In this document: piece by piece, positions 26,682 through 35,308 of the stretch | How the letters are laid out: every line of letters begins with the position of its first letter | Position numbering within the stretch: the stretch's first letter is position 1 | Origin: Maribacter algicola | GTDB taxonomy: Bacteria > Bacteroidota > Bacteroidia > Flavobacteriales > Flavobacteriaceae | Assembly: GCF_003933245.1 (NCBI RefSeq) | Contig: NZ_QUSX01000001.1 | Coordinates: 434,001-498,000, forward strand | Direction: 5' to 3' | DNA length: 64,000 nt | Program-made: the position numbers and the translations under genes | The notes under the pieces: generated by a model | Told to the model about the DNA's origin: nothing | Databases searched by the model: none | The model's input: the letters and a program-made list of their open reading frames with translations, nothing else

Positions 26682-28946
26682 ATGGAAAAGAAAATATATA
26701 CCCCTGGGATACTTCAATACATCCCATTTTTTTATGTAATCTGGTCAGATGACCTTGTTTCGGATTCAGAAGTCAATGTTGTAGAAAAGGCCATTGAGAA
26801 TGACCCCACTTTATTGGATACAGAAAAGGTACTTTTGCACTCTTGGTTACAAGTACGGAACCCTCCCAAGAACAAGGAATTCAAGAATTGGAAACAGACG
26901 ATTTCCAATTCGGGCATCAAATTATTGGAAGGGGAAACCTACCCGTTGACAACCTTCAGCCAAAAAGTGGTGTGCCATTATCATGAAACATGTCCCTTCA
27001 ATGAGCAATTAAAAAGTATCGAGGTCAATCTGGGAATCCAACCCAACCATTACAATCATTTGTTTGAAGTAGAGGTAGAGCACATGGCAAGTGCCAACAC
27101 CTATATGGCGAATGAAATATCCAAAATCCTAAAAGGAAAACATGCTCCTACTATCGATAGCTTCCAGAAATTACTAGGGGACCCTATTTTCAAATGGGGG
27201 ATTCATCGCAAAAAGGAAGACTTTAGACAAATTGTCCTTGACCAAGTACGTTTTTTGGCCAAAAAAGGGTACGGAGCCATGGCCTATCCAAGCGATTATG
27301 GCGGCACAGGCGATATGGAAGGTTATGCCACCATCTTTGAGAATTTAATGTATGTAGATGGAAGCCTGACCATAAAATTTGGTGTTCAATTTGGACTTTT
27401 TGGCGGCAGTATACAAAAACTGGGCACAAAACTCCATCATGATACGTACCTAACGGATGCCGGTCAGGCCAAACTCTTAGGTTGTTTTGCTATGACCGAA
27501 ACCGGACATGGTTCCAATGTAAGAGGTATAAAAACTACGGCTACCTATCGAAAGGAAGATGACAGTCTAATCATTCATACCCCTGGTGAAAATGACAACA
27601 AAGAATATATTGGTAATGCCTTACATTCTACAATAGCATCTGTTTTCGCGCAGCTGATCGTTGACGGAAAAAATGAAGGCGTGCACGCCATTCTAGTACC
27701 CCTAAGAAATGAAAAGCACGAACTGCTTCCCGGCATCCGGATAGAGGACAACGGATATAAACTAGGTCTAAATGGCGTGGATAACGGAAAGATATGGTTC
27801 TACCAAGTAAAAGTTCCCCGTGCCAATCTCTTGAACAAATATGGAACCATTAAGGAAGACGGCTCCTATCATTCAGATATCAAAAACCCCAATAAACGAT
27901 TCTTTACCATGTTGGGAACTTTGGTAGGAGGAAGAATCTGCGTAGCCAGGGCCGGTTTAGGAGGCGCAAAAATGGCCTTGGCCATTGCCATTAAACATGC
28001 CCTAAAAAGAAGACAGTTCAATGACAATATTAAAATACAGGAAGATTTGTTGATGGATTATCCTTCGCATCAATTACGTTTGACCCCATTGGTGGCGAGT
28101 GCCTATGTCTACCATGCCACCTTGGACAAAATGATGGAGATATATTGTGACGATGGTCAACCCGATAAACGTAAGGTGGAAACACAAGTGGCAGGACTCA
28201 AATCGATAATAACCTGGTATGCCAACAGTACCATCCAGGAATGTAGGGAAGCCTGTGGAGGAAAGGGATACCTTTTAGAAAACCGTATTGCTGATCTCAA
28301 GGGCGATGTTGATATTTTCACAACCTTTGAAGGGGACAACAATGTTCTTTTGCAATTGGCGGCAAAAGGTGTGCTTTCAGATTTTAAATCGGAATTCAAC
28401 AGTGCGGGATTCTCTTCTGTGCTTAAATTGTTAAGCCTGCAATTGTCGGACAAACTAGCGACTGTAAATCCCTTATATTCAAACAAAGTGGACAAGGAGC
28501 ATCTATATAATCCAAAATTCCACAAACATGCTTTCGACTATAGAACCCGTAGGTTGACCTATACTTTGGCGATGCGCATTCGGGATTATATTAAAAAAGG
28601 GGTGCCTTCCTACCAGGCCTTTTTAAAGGTACAAACCCATTTATTGGCCTTGGGAAAGGCCTATAGTGTAGAATTGGCCTATAACACCTATTTTGAATTT
28701 ACGGAAACTATAAAGGATTCAAAAAACAAGGATCTATTTCAAAAATTGGGTACGTTATATGCTCTTTATGAAATAAGACAGGATGCTTCCTGGTATTTGG
28801 AACAGGGATATATTGGCGGTACTAAATCCAAGGCCATACGACAGCGTGTGGAACGTTTGTGTACGGAACTAAGGCCACATATTCATGTTTTAGTTGATGG
28901 CTTTGGTATTCCTGATAATTGCTTGACCGCCCCTATAGCCGGTTAA
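26682..28946 (+). CDS. acyl-CoA dehydrogenase/oxidase family protein with N-terminal helical extension
   Basis: A 754-residue flavoprotein, about twice the usual acyl-CoA dehydrogenase and similar in size to acyl-CoA oxidases. The flavin core spans about 160-580: GYGAMAYPSDYGGTGD, the FAD loop CFAMTETGHGSNVRG, and the C-terminal helices with CREACGGKGYLLENR and FTTFEGDNNVLLQLAAKG, whose Glu is the expected catalytic base region of the oxidase branch. A C-terminal helical domain (about 590-754) resembles the second domain of acyl-CoA oxidases. The first 130 residues (YIPFFYVIWSDDLVSDSE...) are an extra helical segment. I start at ATG 26682. It probably catalyses the first step of fatty-acid beta-oxidation; dehydrogenase versus oxidase use is not decidable here. 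Confidence 0.88.
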   Translation: MEKKIYTPGILQYIPFFYVIWSDDLVSDSEVNVVEKAIENDPTLLDTEKVLLHSWLQVRNPPKNKEFKNWKQTISNSGIKLLEGETYPLTTFSQKVVCHYHETCPFNEQLKSIEVNLGIQPNHYNHLFEVEVEHMASANTYMANEISKILKGKHAPTIDSFQKLLGDPIFKWGIHRKKEDFRQIVLDQVRFLAKKGYGAMAYPSDYGGTGDMEGYATIFENLMYVDGSLTIKFGVQFGLFGGSIQKLGTKLHHDTYLTDAGQAKLLGCFAMTETGHGSNVRGIKTTATYRKEDDSLIIHTPGENDNKEYIGNALHSTIASVFAQLIVDGKNEGVHAILVPLRNEKHELLPGIRIEDNGYKLGLNGVDNGKIWFYQVKVPRANLLNKYGTIKEDGSYHSDIKNPNKRFFTMLGTLVGGRICVARAGLGGAKMALAIAIKHALKRRQFNDNIKIQEDLLMDYPSHQLRLTPLVASAYVYHATLDKMMEIYCDDGQPDKRKVETQVAGLKSIITWYANSTIQECREACGGKGYLLENRIADLKGDVDIFTTFEGDNNVLLQLAAKGVLSDFKSEFNSAGFSSVLKLLSLQLSDKLATVNPLYSNKVDKEHLYNPKFHKHAFDYRTRRLTYTLAMRIRDYIKKGVPSYQAFLKVQTHLLALGKAYSVELAYNTYFEFTETIKDSKNKDLFQKLGTLYALYEIRQDASWYLEQGYIGGTKSKAIRQRVERLCTELRPHIHVLVDGFGIPDNCLTAPIAG

Positions 28947-29770
28947 TTGTTTTCTTTATCAAGTTGAGAGGTATCCAGAAAATCCAAAATGGTAATTTTT
29001 GGGTTGCCATACAAACTTGTCTTGGACGAACCTCTGGAAGAAAGTTGAAAATCTTCCAGTACATTTACTGTGGCGTTAGGAGAATCCTCAAGAATCACTA
29101 TTGCTTGTTTTGCCTCCAATTGCTCTCCTTTAAGGGTACTCTTTCCATATAATTTGACCATGAAAAAATTCGTGGAACCTTCAAATTTTGCCGAAGCGTT
29201 TTCATACATGAACAAATTGTTGGTAGCACCTGCGGAATATACTTTCACATCAATGCGGTCCTTTAAGTTCATTACAAGGGAGTCACTTGCCACGTTAAAA
29301 TCACCGGAACTAATACCCTCCATACTTATATTAATTATATCAGCCGTGGCATTAAGTTCCAAACGGGAAGTCTCCCTTGTCAATACATCCAAACGATTGC
29401 CGGAAATAACATCCTGCATGCTGATTTCACCATTGTTCATGGTTATTCGATTCAATTCCGTATAGTATACCGTGATATCGAGTTTTCTCTTTGAAGTGAT
29501 ATTGTAAAAGGAAGAAATAAACAAGGTACTATCCTCAACCTTAAATTTTAATACATCTATCAAATTATTATCTATTTCCAAAGCATATCCTTCCGTGGGA
29601 GCCTTTTGGAGAACTACTTCCAAATCATCATCCAACTGGATCGCTTTAAAAGCTGGTAAGCTTTCACGAACCTCAACGACATCCTTATTTCCCTTTATTT
29701 TTGGTTTCCTTTGACCAATGGCATGAAGTCCAAAAACTAGGACAAGAACAATAAAGAACAACTTTTTCAT
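28943..29770 (-). CDS. GIN-domain (DUF2807) secreted protein
   Basis: A 275-residue protein with a signal peptide (1 to about 20, ending AIGQ) and a repetitive beta-strand domain of the head-GIN/DUF2807 type: AFKAIQLDDDLEVVLQKAP near the start, then regularly spaced short strands such as LDITVYYTELNRITMNNGEISM and VKVYSAGATNNLFMY. Such proteins form right-handed beta-solenoid-like or similar folds on the cell surface; their role is not known. I start at ATG 29770. Its stop overlaps the stop of the convergent acyl-CoA dehydrogenase gene by three bases, with no terminator between them. Confidence 0.82.
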   Translation of the reverse strand: MKKLFFIVLVLVFGLHAIGQRKPKIKGNKDVVEVRESLPAFKAIQLDDDLEVVLQKAPTEGYALEIDNNLIDVLKFKVEDSTLFISSFYNITSKRKLDITVYYTELNRITMNNGEISMQDVISGNRLDVLTRETSRLELNATADIINISMEGISSGDFNVASDSLVMNLKDRIDVKVYSAGATNNLFMYENASAKFEGSTNFFMVKLYGKSTLKGEQLEAKQAIVILEDSPNATVNVLEDFQLSSRGSSKTSLYGNPKITILDFLDTSQLDKENN

Positions 29771-29857
29771 GATACTCAAAATAAATACTTTAGGTACTTT
29801 GCTTTATAAAGATATTATAAATTAACAATTGGCAAACCCAATTGTTTAAAGCAAAAA

Positions 29858-29885
29858 AAATGCCTAACCAAAAAGTTAGGCATTT
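29858..29885 (-). terminator. intrinsic terminator of the alternative complex III/oxidase operon
   Basis: Arms AAATGCCTAAC and GTTAGGCATTT pair perfectly over 11 bp around a six-base loop, followed on the minus strand by a run of eight T. It begins 16 bases after the subunit I stop. Confidence 0.92.
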
Positions 29886-29901
29886 CAACAGATTTAAAAT
29901 C

Positions 29902-31731
29902 TTAATGTTGTAGTTCTTCCTCCCCATCAAATAATGGGACATGCTGCTGCACATAATCCTGACCCGGAATGATATACTCATCGTTATCATCTACCTTGCT
30001 ATAATCATACGCCCATCTATGCACCTCAGGTATAGCTCCAGGCCAGTTTCCATGAATGTGCTCCATTGGGGTTGTCCATTCCAATGTAGTGGCGGACCAA
30101 GGGTTTTGTGTTCCTCGTTTTCCATAAAAGATACTTCTTACAAAATTGTAAACAAATACCAATTGGGCAGCTGCCGTGATAATAGCGAAAACTGTCATCA
30201 AAGCCTGAACATCTGTCAATTCATCGAACATAGGGAAAGCCGTATTCTCATAGTATCTTCTAGGAACCCCGGCCATTCCAACAAAATGCATTGGAAAAAA
30301 CACACCATAGGAACCTATGGCGGTAATCCAAAAATGGACAAAACCTAAATTCTTGCTCATCATTCTACCTTGGAACATTTTAGGGAACCAATGATAGGCA
30401 CCGGCAAACATCCCATATAATGCTGAAATACCCATTACCAAATGAAAGTGTGCCACCACAAAATAAGTGTCATGTACGTTGATATCCAAGGTGCTATCCC
30501 CAAGAATTATACCTGTTAAACCACCGGTAATAAAAGTTGAGACCATCCCTATGGAGAAAAGCATTCCGGGATTCATTTGAAGGTTGCCCTTCCAAAGGGT
30601 GGTAATCCAGTTAAAAGCTTTTACAGCCGAAGGGATTGCAATCAACAACGTTGTAAATGTGAATACGGAACCCAGGAACGGATTCATACCTGAAATAAAC
30701 ATGTGGTGACCCCAAACGATGGTTGAAAGGAAGGCGATGGCTAAAATCGACGCAATCATGGCCCTATAACCAAAAATGGGTTTTCTAGCATTAACTGCCA
30801 TAACCTCTGAAACGATACCCATTGCCGGTAAAATCACGATATAAACTTCTGGGTGTCCCAAAAACCAAAACAAATGCTCATAAAGTACGGGTGAGCCTCC
30901 TTGATAGTGCAACACCTCGCCTTGGATAAAAATATCAGACAAAAAGAAAGATGTTCCGAAACTCCTATCCATTATCAACAACAACGCCGCAGAAAGAAGT
31001 ACAGGGAAGGAAATTACACCAATTATCGCCGTTACAAAGAATGCCCATATGGTCAAAGGCAATCTAGTCATCGTCATTCCTTTTGTACGTAAGTTTAAAA
31101 CGGTGACTATATAGTTTAGGGAACCCAATAGGGAAGAGGCAATAAATATTGCCATAGAAACCAACCAGAGGGTCATTCCCATACCTGATCCAGGTTGCGC
31201 CATGGGCAATGCACTTAAAGGAGGGTAAATGGTCCAACCTGCCGCTGCCGGCCCTGCTTCCACAAAAAGAGAGGTTACCATAATAACCGAAGAAAGAAAA
31301 AACAACCAAAAAGAAACCATATTCAAAAAACCAGATGCCATATCCCTAGCACCTATTTGAAGGGGAATCAATAAATTACTGAACGTACCACTAAGACCAG
31401 CCGTTAGAACAAAAAACACCATAATTGTTCCATGCATGGTGACCAAAGCCAAATAAACATCGGCGTCCATAACCCCATCAGGAGCCCATTTACCCAATAA
31501 TGCCTCGAAAAAGACATTGGACTCACCGGGCCAGGCCAGTTGCATCCTGAACAAGAGAGACATAGCTATGCCTATGAAGCCCATAATAAGTATTCCTGTA
31601 ATGAAATACTGTTTGGCAATCATTTTATGATCCTGGCTAAAGATATATTTGGTTACGAATGTTTCCTTATGATGATGTCCATGATCATCATGAACGTGAT
31701 CATCTATGTGTGCGTGTGCTGTTGCTGACAT
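29902..31731 (-). CDS. ctaD: cytochrome c oxidase subunit I
   Basis: A 609-residue catalytic subunit holding heme a, heme a3 and CuB. Twelve helices are visible. Key motifs: the CuB/cross-linked tyrosine site GHPEVY (its Glu marks an A1-type oxidase with D channel), WGHHMF (CuB histidines) and VHDTYFVVAHFHLVMG (heme ligands). The N-terminus is notably histidine-rich, with eight His in the first 21 residues. It is the last gene of the operon that starts with actA, 37 bases after subunit II, and is followed by a strong terminator. Subunits III and IV are encoded elsewhere in the window (3.8-5.9 kb). Confidence 0.97.
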   Translation of the reverse strand: MSATAHAHIDDHVHDDHGHHHKETFVTKYIFSQDHKMIAKQYFITGILIMGFIGIAMSLLFRMQLAWPGESNVFFEALLGKWAPDGVMDADVYLALVTMHGTIMVFFVLTAGLSGTFSNLLIPLQIGARDMASGFLNMVSFWLFFLSSVIMVTSLFVEAGPAAAGWTIYPPLSALPMAQPGSGMGMTLWLVSMAIFIASSLLGSLNYIVTVLNLRTKGMTMTRLPLTIWAFFVTAIIGVISFPVLLSAALLLIMDRSFGTSFFLSDIFIQGEVLHYQGGSPVLYEHLFWFLGHPEVYIVILPAMGIVSEVMAVNARKPIFGYRAMIASILAIAFLSTIVWGHHMFISGMNPFLGSVFTFTTLLIAIPSAVKAFNWITTLWKGNLQMNPGMLFSIGMVSTFITGGLTGIILGDSTLDINVHDTYFVVAHFHLVMGISALYGMFAGAYHWFPKMFQGRMMSKNLGFVHFWITAIGSYGVFFPMHFVGMAGVPRRYYENTAFPMFDELTDVQALMTVFAIITAAAQLVFVYNFVRSIFYGKRGTQNPWSATTLEWTTPMEHIHGNWPGAIPEVHRWAYDYSKVDDNDEYIIPGQDYVQQHVPLFDGEEELQH

Positions 31732-31768
31732 AATCGAATTTTTCTTTTATTATAGACAATTTTTTTTC

Positions 31769-32833
31769 TTATTGGGCGGCACTTGCCATCATTGTACTTT
31801 TAAAGGTCTGCTGGCTTTCCATCCACTTATTGTAGTCCTCTTCGGATTCAACAATAATTTTCATTTGCATGTTATAGTGCGACTTACCGCATATTTTATT
31901 ACATAAAAGGACATAATCAAACTCCCAAGGATCGATTACCTCCCCTGTTTCTGTGGATTTCTCGGCCCTAATTTTATTGGTCCTTTGTACCTTCTCCACA
32001 ACGTCAGGGTTTTGACGCATCTCTTCGGTCGTATAAACCGGAGTAAATGAAAACTCTGTAATCATTCCAGGAACACAGTTCATTTGTGCCCTAAAGTGAG
32101 GCATATAGGCCGAATGAAGTACATCTTGGGACCTCATTTTGAAATTAACCTTCCTACCCACTGGCAAATGCAGTTCCTTTACAATTACATCATCACCTGC
32201 ATAAGGATCGGATTCATCCAAGCCTAAAACATTGGCCCTATCAATATCGATCATACGAACATTAGCACTTCCAAGTGTATTGTCCGCTCCGGCATACCTT
32301 GCCGTCCAGTTAAATTGCTGGGCGTAAAGCTCGATTACCAAAGGATCGTCATCATCGTTTATATCCGTAATGTTCGTCCAAGTATAGAGTCCGTAAAGAA
32401 TCAATCCGGCGAGTACAATAACCGGTATAATGGTCCATATAAATTCCAAACGGTTATTATCGGCATAAAACAATGCCCTCTTCCCCTTCTCACCTCGATA
32501 CTTAAATGCAAAATAATGTAAAAGTGCCTGGGTAATTATTTGAACTATAAAGATAATTACCATGGATATAAGCATCAACAAATCATAATCAGATCCATGT
32601 TCTGAAGCAGCCTCTGGTAAAAGTACTTTTCCATACTTAGCAAAGCTAAAAATGGTGATACCATAGATAAAGACAAGAAACGCGAACATAAGATAACCAT
32701 TGTTCTTATTATCCTTATCATTGGCAACCTCTGAATTATCTGTTCTAAGCTGTGATAACTCAAATATTTTGGTCATTTGCCAAATGGCAATCGCCACGAG
32801 AACTAAAACAGCGAAAGTCAATAATGTAGTCAT
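31769..32833 (-). CDS. ctaC: cytochrome c oxidase subunit II
   Basis: A 354-residue subunit II. Three hydrophobic segments (about 2-19, 46-66 and two membrane helices near 80-104 and 125-147) precede the periplasmic cupredoxin domain. CuA ligands are seen in DVLHSAYMPHF and in LLCNKICGKSHYNMQMK (Cys, Cys, His, Met). A loop of about 35 polar residues (near 275-305) between these is longer than usual. No cytochrome c domain is fused at the C-terminus, so electrons must come from a separate carrier or from the ActE/ActA hemes. The gene lies 31 bases downstream of actF. Confidence 0.95.
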   Translation of the reverse strand: MTTLLTFAVLVLVAIAIWQMTKIFELSQLRTDNSEVANDKDNKNNGYLMFAFLVFIYGITIFSFAKYGKVLLPEAASEHGSDYDLLMLISMVIIFIVQIITQALLHYFAFKYRGEKGKRALFYADNNRLEFIWTIIPVIVLAGLILYGLYTWTNITDINDDDDPLVIELYAQQFNWTARYAGADNTLGSANVRMIDIDRANVLGLDESDPYAGDDVIVKELHLPVGRKVNFKMRSQDVLHSAYMPHFRAQMNCVPGMITEFSFTPVYTTEEMRQNPDVVEKVQRTNKIRAEKSTETGEVIDPWEFDYVLLCNKICGKSHYNMQMKIIVESEEDYNKWMESQQTFKSTMMASAAQ

Positions 32834-32864
32834 TGTATGTATTGATATTATACTTTAAAACTCA

Positions 32865-34196
32865 CTAATAATGAAAGTGTCTACTTTCTTCAATAAAAGG
32901 ATTTCGCTTTGGTTGCAAAGGTACTGTTGTTAAAGCCCTAAACACCCAAAAGATGAACAATCCGGCAAAAAACAATATAGCTCCAATTTCAGGAACACCT
33001 ATGAACCATTGATCCCCTACTGTAGAAGGCATGATTGCATTAAAGATGTCCATATAGTGACCGGCCAAAATAACGATGCCTGCCAATACAACGAACCAAT
33101 TGATACGTTTATAGTCACTATTCATTAAAAGCAGTAAAGGGAACAAGAAATTCATGGCTACCATACCGAAGAAAGGCAATTTATAATCCTCAATACGGGT
33201 AACATAATAAGTGACTTCCTCAGGAATGTTCGAGTACCAAATAAGCATGAACTGTGAAAACCAAAGGTAGGTCCAGAAAATACTGATACCGAACATGAAT
33301 TTGGCCAAATCATGGATATGACTATCGTTAACATCGGGCAAGTATCCTTTGGACTTTAAATAGATTGTCACCATGGCGATAACCGTTATACCGGATACAA
33401 ACATACTTGCGAAAATATACCATCCGAACAATGTGCTGAACCAGTGCGGCTCTACACTCATAATCCAATCCCATGACATAATGGATTCTGAAATTAGGTA
33501 GAATACCAAAAATGCAGCGGAAATCCTAAAGTTCAATTTAAAACTTGAATTGTCATCGGACTCATCTTGTTTCAAAGACAATTTTCTGGAATACTCCCTG
33601 TAAGCAATCCATCCCCCTAAGAAAATGGCGGCCCTAATCAAGAAGAAGGTAGGATTTAAGTAACCCGATTTCCCCTGCAACAATTCGTCATGGGCTACTA
33701 CTTCCGGATCCATCCAAATAAACAAATGGTTCATGTGTAGCACTGAAAGAACCAAGATGACAAAAACTATTATTCCTCCTGGGACCAAATAGGCCGTAAT
33801 ACCCTCCATTACCCGAAACAACAATGGGGACCATCCTGCCTGGGCAGCCCTTTGAATTGCATAGAATGCCAAAACCCCTAACGCGATCATCATAAAAAAG
33901 AAGGCTGCAACATATAAAGCGGCCCAAGGTCTATTTTTTAATTGGTCCAATAAATGCTTATCATGGGAAGCACCATGATCACCTTCATTGTTTCCAGTGA
34001 CTGCGTGAGCCGATTCTGTATCGTGTGAAGCAGCTGCATCATGCCCTCCTCCGTGTCCATCATCATGACTGGCAACCATTGCCTTGGCCTCCTCAACCGT
34101 GCCGGGAGCCATAACAAAACCACCAATTATTCCCAATAACCCTATGGCCATTAGTATGATGGAACCTAACTTAAGTCTGTTTGAAAACGTATACAT
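32865..34196 (-). CDS. actF: alternative complex III subunit ActF, quinol:cytochrome c oxidoreductase membrane subunit
   Basis: A 443-residue membrane protein with about ten helices, the ActF subunit of alternative complex III, related to the NrfD-type ActC but smaller. Helix 1 (about 8-28) is followed by a striking histidine-rich loop (about 44-81, eight His, many Asp and Gly), then by the conserved helices from about 90 onward with LHMNHLFIWMD and ESIMSWDWIMSVEPHW. I start at ATG 34196, preceded by AGGTG; a GTG twelve bases upstream is possible. It lies 15 bases after actE. Confidence 0.92.
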   Translation of the reverse strand: MYTFSNRLKLGSIILMAIGLLGIIGGFVMAPGTVEEAKAMVASHDDGHGGGHDAAASHDTESAHAVTGNNEGDHGASHDKHLLDQLKNRPWAALYVAAFFFMMIALGVLAFYAIQRAAQAGWSPLLFRVMEGITAYLVPGGIIVFVILVLSVLHMNHLFIWMDPEVVAHDELLQGKSGYLNPTFFLIRAAIFLGGWIAYREYSRKLSLKQDESDDNSSFKLNFRISAAFLVFYLISESIMSWDWIMSVEPHWFSTLFGWYIFASMFVSGITVIAMVTIYLKSKGYLPDVNDSHIHDLAKFMFGISIFWTYLWFSQFMLIWYSNIPEEVTYYVTRIEDYKLPFFGMVAMNFLFPLLLLMNSDYKRINWFVVLAGIVILAGHYMDIFNAIMPSTVGDQWFIGVPEIGAILFFAGLFIFWVFRALTTVPLQPKRNPFIEESRHFHY

Positions 34197-34211
34197 AGTA
34201 TTGTTCACCTA

Positions 34212-34772
34212 TTATTTGGTTAAATCTTGTTTCAGCTTCATTACATATTCAGCCACTTGCCACATTTCTGTACTGTTCATTTGGGACGCATATGACCCCA
34301 TGGAGTTCAAACCATATATCTGTACATGATAGGCCGTACCTACCGTAATGTTCCTGGCCGCATCATTATAACTTGGCACTCCAAGAATTTTTTCCCTTTT
34401 TACTAGTGTCCCTTGTCCATCGCCCTTATCACCATGACATATGGCGCAGTAAATGGTATACATCTCTGCCCCAGCAGCCAAATTGGCGTCCTTGGATAAA
34501 GAATCCAACGGACTTGTATTCAACCTGGCGAGTTCCTTACCTTCTGGAGAATTCTCAAACTCATACGGTAACCAACCCCTATTGATGGTATTGGCAGGGG
34601 GTACCATCGCTTCTTGGTTTGAAGGTAAAATATCAACTTCACTATAGGCTTCATAACCAACTGGTTCATACATATTAGGCATGTACTGGTAATTTGGTTC
34701 GCGCTTATCTTGACAAGCGGCAAAAAACACCAATAAACACCCTATAACCGTAATTTTTAGAAAACTGTTCAT
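34212..34772 (-). CDS. actE: alternative complex III subunit ActE, mono-heme cytochrome c lipoprotein
   Basis: A 186-residue lipoprotein (lipobox FFAAC, C at about 20) with one heme c site, CAICH in YTIYCAICHGDKGDGQG (about 109-113), and a methionine in MGSYASQM as the probable sixth ligand. ActE is the mono-heme subunit on the periplasmic face of alternative complex III and is the likely exit point for electrons to the oxidase. The N-terminal segment PNYQYMPNMYEPVGYEAY is typical of the flavobacterial subunit. It overlaps nothing and lies two bases after actD. Confidence 0.95.
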   Translation of the reverse strand: MNSFLKITVIGCLLVFFAACQDKREPNYQYMPNMYEPVGYEAYSEVDILPSNQEAMVPPANTINRGWLPYEFENSPEGKELARLNTSPLDSLSKDANLAAGAEMYTIYCAICHGDKGDGQGTLVKREKILGVPSYNDAARNITVGTAYHVQIYGLNSMGSYASQMNSTEMWQVAEYVMKLKQDLTK

Positions 34773-34774
34773 AT

Positions 34775-35305
34775 TTAATGACTGTTTTTTTCTGATATAT
34801 TAATTTCCACAGCACCGGTGCCAGCCAACAAATCCTTCAACTCTTGTTCATTTCCATGGACTTCGATTTCCATTACAAAGTGATCATCCGTTGTTCTTAC
34901 ATCGGGGTTTTCCGCCTTTTTGAAAGGCCACAACCTACTTCGAAGGTAAAAGGTAATTACCATTAAGTGGGCGGCAAAGAAAACCGTAAGCTCGAACATA
35001 ATGGGCACGAATGCAGGCATATTCTCTATGTAACTAAAACTTGGTTTGCCTCCAATATCTTGGGGCCAATCCTTGATCATAATAAAGTTCATCATTACTA
35101 TAGCCACTGTAAGACCTACACACCCATATAAAAAAGAAGTTATGGCTATTCTGGTAGGTGCCAAACCCATAGCCTTATCAAGGCCATGAACGGGAAAAGG
35201 GCAATATACTTCCTCAATGTGATGTTTGGCAGCCTTAACCTTTTTAACGGCATGCATTAAAACGTCATCATCGTTGTAAAATGCTTGTATAACTTTAGAT
35301 GCCAT
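34775..35305 (-). CDS. actD: alternative complex III subunit ActD (DUF3341)
   Basis: A 176-residue protein with an N-terminal soluble part (including EEVYCPFPVHGLDKAMGL), two membrane helices (about 53-75 and 96-120), and a C-terminal segment with DVRTTDDHFVMEIEVHGNEQELKDLL. This is the DUF3341 pattern of ActD. It anchors peripheral subunits of alternative complex III and carries no cofactor. It starts three bases after actC. Confidence 0.95.
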   Translation of the reverse strand: MASKVIQAFYNDDDVLMHAVKKVKAAKHHIEEVYCPFPVHGLDKAMGLAPTRIAITSFLYGCVGLTVAIVMMNFIMIKDWPQDIGGKPSFSYIENMPAFVPIMFELTVFFAAHLMVITFYLRSRLWPFKKAENPDVRTTDDHFVMEIEVHGNEQELKDLLAGTGAVEINISEKNSH

Positions 35306-35308
35306 AGC

